Of a stretch of 64,000 nucleotides of DNA, positions 41,596 to 49,068 are shown in pieces. The notes beneath the pieces are model-generated. The model was not told where the DNA came from. It did no database searches and was given only the letters and a program-made list of their open reading frames with translations. This DNA comes from Flavobacteriaceae bacterium (GTDB lineage: Bacteria > Bacteroidota > Bacteroidia > Flavobacteriales > Flavobacteriaceae): contig CANFNV010000008.1 in the NCBI GenBank assembly GCA_947448525.1, positions 1 to 64,000 of the forward strand, written 5' to 3'. The position numbers were made by a program, and so were the translations under genes. Within the stretch, counting starts at the first letter, position 1; the number at the start of each line of letters is the position of its first letter.

Positions 41596-42255
41596 TTATT
41601 TAGCGAACATGAAATCCTTTAAATAATAAGGTTCAAAATAAGCCACATCTTCAAAGTCTTTGTTTTGAAATTTAGCGAAGGAAATAGCACTCATTTCATT
41701 GGCTGAAGGAAATACAATTTCATCTAAAAAAATAAAATTAGATTGCGATAAAACCAGTTTAGCCTTTTCGCTACTGTCTCCAATGAAGTAAATTTTTTCT
41801 GAATGATTTGCAAAGCTATTCTCTGTCAAAATTTCGGCTTGAACCTCACGAATCATTTCTTTATTTGAATTGAAAATAGCGCTATAAACTTCCATTCTTC
41901 GGGCATCAATCATTGGCACAATACATCCATCATTTTGTTTGACTTGATGTGCCAAAGAAGTTAATGTATCAATAGCAATTAAAGGAATATCCAGGGCATA
42001 ACACAATCCTTTTGCGGCAGAAACACCAATTCGCAATCCGGTATAGGAACCAGGACCTTGACTAACGGCTACAGCATGTAAATCGGACATTGAAATTTTG
42101 GCTTGATTGATGATTTCAGCAATAAAAACATGCAATTTTTCGGCATGGGAATATCCTTGTTCCGCTATTTCTTTACAAATAATCGTCGCCCCATCTTTTG
42201 CCAGGGAAACCGAACAATTTTTGGTAGCTGTTTCAATATTAAGGATATAACTCAT
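41596..42255 (-). CDS. tsaB: tRNA threonylcarbamoyladenosine biosynthesis protein TsaB
   Basis: 219 residues, usual size. TsaB is the non-catalytic ASKHA-fold partner of TsaD in making the t6A modification next to the anticodon of ANN-decoding tRNAs. Landmarks: YILNIETATKNCSVSLA at the start, the conserved EQGYSHAEKLHVFI, the signature VSQGPGSYTGLRIGVSAAKGLCYA and VPMIDARRMEVYSA. It follows the HlyD gene by 12 bp on the same strand, so it is the last gene of the tolC-hlyD-tsaB unit. Confidence 0.96.
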   Translation of the reverse strand: MSYILNIETATKNCSVSLAKDGATIICKEIAEQGYSHAEKLHVFIAEIINQAKISMSDLHAVAVSQGPGSYTGLRIGVSAAKGLCYALDIPLIAIDTLTSLAHQVKQNDGCIVPMIDARRMEVYSAIFNSNKEMIREVQAEILTENSFANHSEKIYFIGDSSEKAKLVLSQSNFIFLDEIVFPSANEMSAISFAKFQNKDFEDVAYFEPYYLKDFMFAK

Positions 42256-42267
42256 TTAAGAAACCAA

Positions 42268-43563
42268 TTATTTTTTGGGAAGTTTGTCAGTTGGAGAACT
42301 TACTTTGACCTTGTCGCCCGAATTCAGATCTTTTGTAACGGTAACATAAGGGCCAGTAATCACTTCGTCTCCTTTTTTCAACCCTGATAAAATTTCAATA
42401 TTGGTATCGTCTTGAATACCTGTTCTTACAATTCTAATTTTAGCTTTGTCGCCCACTTTTACAAAAACACATTCGTATTTTTTATCACTTTTCGACTTTA
42501 CTTGATCTTTATTGTTTTCTGAAATATCAAATTTCATAGTGGCGGTGGTGTCCGATTTTACTACAACAGAGCTGATTGGAACACCGACAACATTTTCTTT
42601 TCGTGTAGTAATAATATCAACCGTTGCTGTCATTCCCGGTCTGAATGGAGAATAAGTATCCGGTTTTCCTTGAATCAAATCCAGGTAAGATTCTTTTAAA
42701 ATTCTAACTTTTACTTTAAAATTAGTAACCTGATCGGCAGTAGTTGTGGTGCTTGCCGAATTAGAAATGCTAGTTACAACTCCTTTAAATTCTTTTTTCA
42801 AATAGGCATCCACTTGAATTTTAGTTTCGTCACCAATGTTAATTTTAACAATATCGTTTTCATTTACATCGACTTCAACCTCCATATTGTTCAAGTTAGC
42901 CACACGCAACAATTCGGTTCCAGCCATTTGTTGGGTTCCTAAAATACGTTCTCCTAGTTCCACACTAAGTTTTGAAATCGTTCCGTCGTTTGGAGAATAA
43001 ATAGTAGTTCTTCCCAAATTGTCTTTTGCTTCTTTAACCGATGCGGAAGCACTTTGAACGTTAAAATAAGCCGTTTGTTTATTCGCTTTTGCGACTTCAA
43101 AAGAGGCAGTCGCTTTGTCCCAATCGGCTTTGGAAATAATTCCTTTTTCGTACAACGTTTTGTTTCTTTCAAAACTCGCTTGCGCTTCTTTGAAAGAAGC
43201 ATCTGCTTGGTTTAATCCTGATTTTGTTCCAGAATAATTTGAAACGGAACGATTCAAACCCGAAGTATATAAATCGGGATTGATGCGAACTAACAAATCC
43301 CCTTTTTTTACTACTTGTCCTTCTTTTACAGGTAAATCGATTATTTCTCCCGATACTTGAGACGATATTTTAACTTCTATTTCGGGTTGAATTTTACCGG
43401 TTGCTGAAACCGTTTCAACAATAGTAATTGGATTGGCTTTTGCAATTTCAACTTCTTTAGAATCATCATTTTTCCCTATGATGCCTTTAGATTTTAAAAT
43501 AACCAATAAAACAACTACTACAATTACTACTGAAAGCAGGATATAAATTCTCTTTTTTGTCAT
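42268..43563 (-). CDS. Efflux periplasmic adaptor subunit (HlyD/MacA type)
   Basis: 431 residues from the ATG at 43563; an in-frame start 6 codons earlier would overlap the tolC stop. It has an N-terminal anchor (IYILLSVVIVVVVLLVIL), a lipoyl/barrel-sandwich domain (VSATGKIQPEIEVKISSQVSGEI and VKEGQVVKKGDLLVRI), a helical hairpin of about 100 residues (LNQADASFKEAQASFERNKTLYEKGIISKADWDKA), and the beta-barrel and membrane-proximal domains (LRVANLNNMEVEVDVNENDIVKI, FRPGMTATVDI). The MacA-like length suggests an ABC (MacB-type) pump partner, but none is in the window. Confidence 0.93.
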   Translation of the reverse strand: MTKKRIYILLSVVIVVVVLLVILKSKGIIGKNDDSKEVEIAKANPITIVETVSATGKIQPEIEVKISSQVSGEIIDLPVKEGQVVKKGDLLVRINPDLYTSGLNRSVSNYSGTKSGLNQADASFKEAQASFERNKTLYEKGIISKADWDKATASFEVAKANKQTAYFNVQSASASVKEAKDNLGRTTIYSPNDGTISKLSVELGERILGTQQMAGTELLRVANLNNMEVEVDVNENDIVKINIGDETKIQVDAYLKKEFKGVVTSISNSASTTTTADQVTNFKVKVRILKESYLDLIQGKPDTYSPFRPGMTATVDIITTRKENVVGVPISSVVVKSDTTATMKFDISENNKDQVKSKSDKKYECVFVKVGDKAKIRIVRTGIQDDTNIEILSGLKKGDEVITGPYVTVTKDLNSGDKVKVSSPTDKLPKK

Positions 43564-43567
43564 GACA

Positions 43568-44944
43568 TTATTTATTTTCAATGATTGGTATTCCGAAATA
43601 AAACTCTACAATTTTAACTTTAAAAATATAATCGTATTTCGTTCTTAACACTTCTGATTGCGAATTTACATACAACGTTTGTGACTGCGTAAAATCGAAA
43701 CTATTCATCATTCCAACCGCAAATTTTTCTTTGGCATAATTGAAGGCTTCTTTTCTAGCTTCAAAGGCAACTGTTGCCGCTTCGTAGGCATTCAATGCTA
43801 CTTTTGCATTGGTAATAGCCGTGTACACATTTCGCTCCAAATCAAGAATGGCTTGTTTTTCATTTGTTTTAGAACGCTCTAAAGCAATTTTGTATCGAGC
43901 CACATTGTTTTTTGCTGAAAATCCATTCAAAATAGGCACATTTAATTGCACCCCAAAATTATGCCCTTTGTTATTACTAAACTGATCAAAAAATGGCAGT
44001 GGTCGAGATAAAATTGGATTACCAGAGCCATCAATACCTACAATTCTATCGGCATAACTCACTCTGGAACTGAAACTATAAAAACCTGTTAAACTTGGTT
44101 GATAAGCTCCTTTTGCAATGGTTACATCTTTTTCGGCAAGTTCTAAATTAGCACGCGCAATTTTAAGTTCTACTCTTTCTTGTTTTGCCTTTTCAACAAT
44201 GTCATCTGGTTTCTGAAGCATAGTTGCACTTGGTTTGGCTTCATAATCTACATCAGCAATATCAAACGTTTGAAAATCTTCTAATTGTAGCAGTTGAGCC
44301 AAACTCAATTTGGAAATAAATAAATTATTTTCTGCAGCAATTACTTTTTGTTTGTCGGCCGCCACAGTAGCTTTTACATCTAATAAATCACCACGAGCTA
44401 CAACTCCAGATGCTACGAGTTCTTCACTACGTTTTTGCTGTTTTTCATCATAAGTCAATTGCTCGTTCTGGACTTTTAAATTCTCTTTATTAAATAGAAT
44501 TTGCAGATAGGCATTGGCAACATTCAACGAAATATCATCTTTTATTTTTGTCAGTTGATATTGCGACGCAATGATAGAAAGATTGGCTTTTCGAAGTCTA
44601 TTTTGATTTTGAAGTCCGTTATAAATAGTAATGTTGGAGTTCAAACCCGCCGAAGTAAACTGTGTGGTTTGATTTTCTAACAAACCTGTGGTGATGTTTT
44701 GATTCAAACCAATATTCCAAGAATGGGAAGCATTGGCATTAATGCTAGGCAAAAAACTTCCTATTGCTGCAGTTCTTCCTATTGCAGTAGTTTCAGCATC
44801 CAATTCGGTTTGTTTTATAGAGATGTTGTTTTTAAGTGCATAATCTACACATTCTTGTAAGGTCCACTTTTTGTTTTGTGCTTGAGCGTTGATTCCCAAG
44901 AACAAAAAAAGTAACATCGCTAATATAAAACAGGTGTTTTTCAT
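43568..44944 (-). CDS. TolC-family outer membrane efflux protein
   Basis: 458 residues. Signal peptide to NAQAQ near residue 22, then KWTLQECVDYALKNNISIKQTELDAE, the usual opening of OEP/TolC proteins. Two internal repeats each give two strands and long helices (e.g. LSLAQLLQLEDF, and VALNAYEAATVAFEARKEAFNYAKEKFAVGMMNSFDFTQSQ). It forms a trimeric outer-membrane channel for an efflux system. Its stop lies 4 bp from the adaptor gene start. A -7 box is at 44974-44981. No inner-membrane transporter gene is adjacent. Confidence 0.95.
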   Translation of the reverse strand: MKNTCFILAMLLFLFLGINAQAQNKKWTLQECVDYALKNNISIKQTELDAETTAIGRTAAIGSFLPSINANASHSWNIGLNQNITTGLLENQTTQFTSAGLNSNITIYNGLQNQNRLRKANLSIIASQYQLTKIKDDISLNVANAYLQILFNKENLKVQNEQLTYDEKQQKRSEELVASGVVARGDLLDVKATVAADKQKVIAAENNLFISKLSLAQLLQLEDFQTFDIADVDYEAKPSATMLQKPDDIVEKAKQERVELKIARANLELAEKDVTIAKGAYQPSLTGFYSFSSRVSYADRIVGIDGSGNPILSRPLPFFDQFSNNKGHNFGVQLNVPILNGFSAKNNVARYKIALERSKTNEKQAILDLERNVYTAITNAKVALNAYEAATVAFEARKEAFNYAKEKFAVGMMNSFDFTQSQTLYVNSQSEVLRTKYDYIFKVKIVEFYFGIPIIENK

Positions 44945-44973
44945 GTTTTTTATTCAAAAGTGAAAATGATAGG

Positions 44974-44981
44974 CAAATTTA
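44974..44981 (-). promoter_or_regulatory. -7 box of the tolC-hlyD-tsaB unit
   Basis: Minus-strand TAAATTTG, exact TAnnTTTG match, 30 bases before the tolC ATG. No -33 element at the right distance. Confidence 0.45.
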
Positions 44982-45079
44982 ATAGTTTTAAAATGAATTT
45001 CATTAAATTAACACAATCTTATCAGACGTTAAATTGCTTTTTTTGTTACATTCACGTCGAAATTAATTTTTTTTTTAAA

Positions 45080-46471
45080 ATGAAAAATATTTTTGTTGCA
45101 ACGACTCTTTTTGTGCTTTTTTCTTCCCTTTTTGGTTGTTCTTCGACCAATAAATTTGCGAGTTTAAAACCTGAGCCTTCTGAAAATGTTTCTGTGGTTT
45201 ATAAAAACACGACGTCATTTGTAAGTATGCCAATGGAAATTTCGCTTAAAGAAATAGAGAATCAGTTGAATAAATCATTAACAGGATTGATTTATGAGGA
45301 TGATATTCTGGAAGATGATAAAACGGAAATGAAAATTTGGAAAACAGCTCCTATAAAATTGACAGAAAAAGATGGAAAAATTGAATCAGTATTGCCTTTG
45401 AAAATTTGGTCAAAATTCAAATATGGAACTGATTTTATGGGATTGAATGACACCCGTGAAATTGAATTGAACGGAACCATAACCTTAAGGAGTGATGTAA
45501 AATTGTCTAATTGGAAGTTGGATACCAATTCGGAGATTGAAAATTTTGAGTGGAGCGAGAGTCCCACGGTCTTGGTTGCTGGAAAAAAGATACCTATAAC
45601 GTATATCATCAATCCGACATTGTCTCTTTTTAAATCAAAAATAGCAAAGAAAATTGATGCCGCTATCGAAAAATCATGCGATTTTAAACCTTATGTTTTG
45701 AATGTATTACAAACTATGAGTACACCTTTTGAAACAAGTACTCAATATGAGACGTGGTTTAAAATGAATCCGATAGAAGTGTATGTAACCGATGCAATAA
45801 TCCAAAAAAATAAAATACAAATGAATTTGGGTTTGAAATGCACCATGCAAACTATGGTTGGGGAACAACCGAAAACTACCTTTGACAAAGAGGGGATTTC
45901 GTTTAAACCCGTAACCAAAGTACCCGATAAAACTACGGCAACAGTGGCAGCGATTTCTACTTATGAAAGTGCCTCGCGCATTATTACTAAAAACTTTCAA
46001 GGAAAAGAATTTGCTTCTGGAAGTAGAAAAATTGTAGTTCAAAAAGTAGATTTATGGGCCAAAGATGGCAAAATGATTATCGCTTTAGACATGACGGGTA
46101 GCATTAATGGAACAATATATTTGAGTGGAATTTCAAATTATAATGCGATTACCAAAGAAATTTATTTTGAGCAAATGGATTATGTTTTGAACACGAAAGG
46201 TCTTTTAACCAAAACTGCGAATTGGCTTTTGCAAGGTATGATTCTGAAAAAAATACAAGAAAGTTGTCGCTATTCTATTCAAGAAAATCTAGAGGAAGGT
46301 AAGAAAAGTTTGCTGCCTTATTTGAACAATTACTCGCCTATGAAAGGTGTTTTTGTCAATGGAACGATGAATGATTTTGAATTTGAAAAAGTAGAGTTGA
46401 CCAATAATGCCATTATTGCATTTATTACTACTACCGGAAAGATGAACGTTAAGATTGATGGGATGGAGTAA
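45080..46471 (+). CDS. DUF4403 family lipoprotein
   Basis: 463 residues from the ATG at 45080; the frame is open further upstream but that part is AT-rich and crosses the tolC promoter. A lipobox is clear: MKNIFVATTLFVLFSSLFGCSS, with Cys20 as the lipidated residue. The remainder is a beta-rich protein with IEWSESP-like strands and repeated PITYIINPTLSLFKSKIAKKIDAAIEKS segments, matching DUF4403, whose members resemble lipid-binding tubular (BPI/TULIP-like) folds. Function unknown. It is divergent from tolC and convergent with the oxidase cluster, ending 5 bp from its neighbour. Confidence 0.82.
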   Translation: MKNIFVATTLFVLFSSLFGCSSTNKFASLKPEPSENVSVVYKNTTSFVSMPMEISLKEIENQLNKSLTGLIYEDDILEDDKTEMKIWKTAPIKLTEKDGKIESVLPLKIWSKFKYGTDFMGLNDTREIELNGTITLRSDVKLSNWKLDTNSEIENFEWSESPTVLVAGKKIPITYIINPTLSLFKSKIAKKIDAAIEKSCDFKPYVLNVLQTMSTPFETSTQYETWFKMNPIEVYVTDAIIQKNKIQMNLGLKCTMQTMVGEQPKTTFDKEGISFKPVTKVPDKTTATVAAISTYESASRIITKNFQGKEFASGSRKIVVQKVDLWAKDGKMIIALDMTGSINGTIYLSGISNYNAITKEIYFEQMDYVLNTKGLLTKTANWLLQGMILKKIQESCRYSIQENLEEGKKSLLPYLNNYSPMKGVFVNGTMNDFEFEKVELTNNAIIAFITTTGKMNVKIDGME

Positions 46472-46476
46472 TCAAT

Positions 46477-46743
46477 TCATTCCTGCTTCTTTTTTGCATA
46501 CATCCTGTAAACCACTACTCCAACCACACCTACCAAAATATAGGGAATAACCATAAGATACACGATTCCATCATTAACTGCTTCGGCTTTCATTGTGTTT
46601 CCTTCACTTTCTAATGAGGCACGACACATGGCACATTGGGCAATAGAGGCAATAGGCATTAAGCAATAGGCAATAGCGATTATCACTTTCAAAAACCAAC
46701 TTGCTTTTGACTTTTGACTTTTGACTTTTGACTTAATTACCAT
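46477..46743 (-). CDS. Small oxidase-linked membrane protein, repeat-built N-terminus
   Basis: 88 residues from the ATG at 46743, which overlaps the DUF420 stop by 11 bp. The conserved part is the mature region: CAMCRASLESEGNTMKAEAVNDGIVYLMVIPYILVGVVGVVVYRMYAKKKQE, one membrane helix and a CxxC pair, as found next to DUF420 genes in Flavobacteriia. The N-terminus is unusual: residues 4-13 (KSKVKSQKSK) are encoded by four 7-bp TTTTGAC repeats and the signal-peptide region (AIAYCLMPIASIA) by 7-bp GCAATAG repeats. Translation could instead start at a TTG just after the first repeat. Function unknown; the context suggests oxidase assembly. Confidence 0.7.
   Translation of the reverse strand: MVIKSKVKSQKSKASWFLKVIIAIAYCLMPIASIAQCAMCRASLESEGNTMKAEAVNDGIVYLMVIPYILVGVVGVVVYRMYAKKKQE
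46640..46676. repeat. 7-bp GCAATAG repeats inside the small membrane protein gene
   Basis: GCAATAG occurs at 46640, 46649, 46663 and 46670, with a variant GCATTAA at 46656 between copies. The array encodes the hydrophobic signal-peptide core of the protein at 46477-46743. Confidence 0.85.
46705..46732. repeat. Four exact TTTTGAC repeats just inside a start codon
   Basis: TTTTGAC is repeated four times without change (7-bp period) from 46705 to 46732, between the DUF420 stop codon at 46733 and the body of the next gene. In the coding frame it specifies a Lys/Ser/Gln-rich stretch directly after the ATG at 46743. Each gain or loss of a unit would shift the frame. Confidence 0.95.
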
Positions 46744-47278
46744 AATAAGGCGCAATCATTATATAGACAATAACACCTGTTACAGCAACATAAAGCCATA
46801 ATGGAAAGGTGATTCTTGCTAATTTTTTATGTCTATCGAATTCAGAAGATAATGCTCTTACATAAGTAAACAAAACCAAAGGGATGATAGTAACCGATAA
46901 GACAATGTGTGTAATCAATAAGAAAAAATAGATATATTTAATAACTCCTTCACCACCAAATGTGGTAGCTTCAGCCGTCATGTGATAGGCCACATACATT
47001 AATAAGAAAACCACCGAACAAGCAATAGCGGAAGTCATTAGTTTTTCATGTAAAGCACGATTACCATTTTTGATAGCCCTAACTGCCAATATTAATAAAA
47101 TTGCTGTAATGCCGTTTATAGTTGCATAAATTGGAGGTAAAAAAGAAAGTGGCTTTACCTGAATTCCGAAATCTTTTAAACGAATGCTAAAAAGTAACAC
47201 CACTGCCAGTGGAATTATAATTGAAACGATGATGATTGGTGTTTTAAACTTTTTTTCTATTGCTTTATTTTCTTTCAT
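46733..47278 (-). CDS. DUF420 membrane protein (cytochrome oxidase assembly, CtaM-like)
   Basis: 181 residues with five membrane helices: roughly 15-33 (IIVSIIIPLAVVLLFSI), 46-66, 82-102, 116-140 and 155-175. Conserved histidines are present: RALHEKLM, AYHMTAEA and LITHIVLSV. This matches DUF420/CtaM, a family needed for assembly of haem-copper oxidases in Gram-positive bacteria and found in oxidase clusters of Bacteroidota. It is 2 bp downstream of the SCO gene and overlaps the following small gene. Confidence 0.88.
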   Translation of the reverse strand: MKENKAIEKKFKTPIIIVSIIIPLAVVLLFSIRLKDFGIQVKPLSFLPPIYATINGITAILLILAVRAIKNGNRALHEKLMTSAIACSVVFLLMYVAYHMTAEATTFGGEGVIKYIYFFLLITHIVLSVTIIPLVLFTYVRALSSEFDRHKKLARITFPLWLYVAVTGVIVYIMIAPYYGN

Positions 47279-47280
47279 GA

Positions 47281-47961
47281 TTATTCTTTTAATAGTATTT
47301 TAATGTCTTCTTTAATGGCATCAACTCCTTTTTGTTCTAATCCGTCATAATATAAAATCGGATTCCCTTGTTGGTCTTTTCGGCATCTGATATTTCCGTT
47401 TTTATCAATGAGAGCAAAAAGTCCAGAATGTTCAAAATTGCCTATGGCTTTATTATTTTCACCTACATAAAGATTAAATCCTTTGTTGGCTAAATTGAAA
47501 ATATAGTCTTTATTACCCGTAAGAAAATGCCAATTAGCTGAAGTTGCACCTAACTTTTTGGCGTGTTCTTTAAGTACGGCTGGCGTATCATTTTCGGGAT
47601 TGATACTGATCGAGGCAATACCAAAATCTTTTTCATTTGAAAACTCCTTTTGAATGGTAATCATGTTTTTGTTCATGATGGGACAAATGGAAGGACATGT
47701 GGAAAAGAAAAATTCTAAAACATATACTTTCCCTGTATACTCTTTATTAGAAATTTTGGAATTGTTTTGGTCAGTTAATTCAAATTTTGGAGCGGGTCCA
47801 ATTTTATTTAACGTTTGATTATTTACCATTTCATTTGAAAGACTCATACGGTCGTTTTGAACTACAGACCCATTTTTAATTCGGTCAATAATTTTAGGAA
47901 TGAAGATGATTCCAAATAGTAGAATTATAAATGAAATACCAATATAAGATTTGTTTTTCAT
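47281..47961 (-). CDS. SCO1/SenC family copper chaperone
   Basis: 226 residues. N-terminal membrane anchor (YIGISFIILLFGIIFIPKII) then a thioredoxin-like domain facing the periplasm: FELTDQNNSKISNKEYTGKVYVLEFFFSTCPSICPIMNKN, with the CxxxC copper-binding pair in STCPSICP, and the conserved His near the end in NFEHSGLFALIDKNG. SCO proteins deliver copper to the CuA centre of cytochrome oxidase subunit II. It lies 3 bp after the Cys-free SCO-like gene and 2 bp before DUF420, clearly one operon. Confidence 0.95.
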   Translation of the reverse strand: MKNKSYIGISFIILLFGIIFIPKIIDRIKNGSVVQNDRMSLSNEMVNNQTLNKIGPAPKFELTDQNNSKISNKEYTGKVYVLEFFFSTCPSICPIMNKNMITIQKEFSNEKDFGIASISINPENDTPAVLKEHAKKLGATSANWHFLTGNKDYIFNLANKGFNLYVGENNKAIGNFEHSGLFALIDKNGNIRCRKDQQGNPILYYDGLEQKGVDAIKEDIKILLKE

Positions 47962-47964
47962 TGC

Positions 47965-48621
47965 TTAGATTTGTCTTGTTGCGTTATGATTTTTCTTTAA
48001 TGCCAATCGGTACTCTGCTAAAATAATTTTTACATCGTCGGTCATTTCGTTATAAAGTTCAGACACAAAAATAGTATTATAACCTTCTTTATATTCTGAT
48101 TTTCCTTTTTTATCGTGTCCTTTTCTACCGCGAAGGTTTCTTTTTTTGTCTATAATAAAAACATTTGGCGTTCCTAATGTGGTATCTAGCTTTCCAACCA
48201 ATTGCATTTTATCATAGAAATTGTGGATTTGTTCGGGTGATCCAAAAGCAAAATTCCAACCTGCTTGTGTACCTAATTTCAATAAATCGTTTTGAAGTTC
48301 ACGAACTTGATTTTGCGTTCCATCTGGAAGAATCATCACCATTTGAAAATCTTTAAAATTTTTGTTTCTATCAAATATCTTTTCATAAAGATTAAAGAAA
48401 TTTCCTTTGTGTTTTAGAACATCTTCGCCAACAAATCCTAGAATGGTAATTTTTCCCTTTAAGGCCAAAGGTTTATTATCTAATGTTATCCATGAATTTA
48501 GTTCTGGAATGTTTTTAGTAATGGTTGGAAGTTTAGCAAAGCTATTGATTCCAGAGGCAAAGAAAAGATAGGCAACGATAGGAAGTATAAACAATACAAA
48601 CAACACCAGATTCTTTTTCAT
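47965..48621 (-). CDS. Membrane-anchored thioredoxin-fold protein, SCO-like without cysteines
   Basis: 218 residues with an N-terminal anchor (LVLFVLFILPIVAYLFFASG). The rest follows a thioredoxin/SCO-like order: LKGKITILGFVGEDVLKHKGNFFNLYEKIFD, then FQMVMILPDGT, then LGTPNVFIIDKKRNLRGRKGHD, which corresponds to the cis-Pro and the following strand. The position of the CxxxC pair is taken by GEDVL, and I see no Cys in the whole protein, so it cannot act as a copper chaperone by the usual chemistry. It is the first gene of the unit that continues with SCO, DUF420 and the small protein. A family partner or structural role in oxidase assembly is inference. Confidence 0.75.
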   Translation of the reverse strand: MKKNLVLFVLFILPIVAYLFFASGINSFAKLPTITKNIPELNSWITLDNKPLALKGKITILGFVGEDVLKHKGNFFNLYEKIFDRNKNFKDFQMVMILPDGTQNQVRELQNDLLKLGTQAGWNFAFGSPEQIHNFYDKMQLVGKLDTTLGTPNVFIIDKKRNLRGRKGHDKKGKSEYKEGYNTIFVSELYNEMTDDVKIILAEYRLALKKNHNATRQI

Positions 48622-48643
48622 TGTATTTTACTTTTTAATTATA

Positions 48644-48651
48644 CAAAAATA
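48644..48651 (-). promoter_or_regulatory. -7 box of the SCO-like/SCO/DUF420 unit
   Basis: Minus-strand TATTTTTG, exact TAnnTTTG, 23 bases before the ATG at 48621 and touching the T tract of the terminator 48652-48680. No -33 element seen. Confidence 0.4.
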
Positions 48652-48680
48652 AAAAAAGGCACGCAATTGCGTACCTTTTT
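48652..48680 (-). terminator. Terminator of the cyoE-cox3-cox3-cox4 transcript
   Basis: Near-perfect palindrome centred on AATT: AAAAAGGCACGCAA pairs with TTGCGTACCTTTTT with one mismatch, followed on the minus strand by T residues. Confidence 0.85.
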
Positions 48681-48697
48681 ATTGAATTATTATCATG

Positions 48698-49048
48698 TTA
48701 AAAATTCCACTTGATTGTAGCATCTCTAAAAACCTGAAATATATAATTTCCTTCCGTTAACAAGATAAAGACCAAGTATAAAATTAAGAATATAACCGTC
48801 CATACAACAGCTCTTCTTAAAGCCGGAGTTTCGCCTTCCATGTGCATGAAAGCCCAAACAATGTAATACGCTTTAAAAATTGTTAGGATAATGAATATCC
48901 AATTCAATAAATTCATACCTAAAATATCGGTCAAGTGTAATGCTGCTGGCTTTTGAATTCCTAAGAATACCTCAACTGTTGTAACAACAGATAGTATTCC
49001 AAAAACCAACCAAATTCTTTTTGTATTAGAAACGTGTTCGTGTGACAT
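48698..49048 (-). CDS. Cytochrome c oxidase subunit IV-type membrane protein
   Basis: 116 residues with three membrane helices: about 12-30 (IWLVFGILSVVTTVEVFLG), 45-70 (NLLNWIFIILTIFKAYYIVWAFMHMEGE) and 80-103 (VWTVIFLILYLVFILLTEG). The middle helix with KAYYIVWAFMHME is the hallmark of the bacterial COX IV (caa3-CtaF/CyoD-like) family. It is a non-catalytic subunit of the haem-copper oxidase. It follows cox3 by 20 bp and ends before the terminator. Confidence 0.9.
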   Translation of the reverse strand: MSHEHVSNTKRIWLVFGILSVVTTVEVFLGIQKPAALHLTDILGMNLLNWIFIILTIFKAYYIVWAFMHMEGETPALRRAVVWTVIFLILYLVFILLTEGNYIFQVFRDATIKWNF

Positions 49049-49068
49049 AATATATAATTTCTAAAATA

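Noticed and set aside
44960..45079. 40-residue extension of the DUF4403 protein
   Set aside because: It crosses the tolC promoter region and would bury the lipobox; the ATG at 45080 gives a proper lipoprotein signal.
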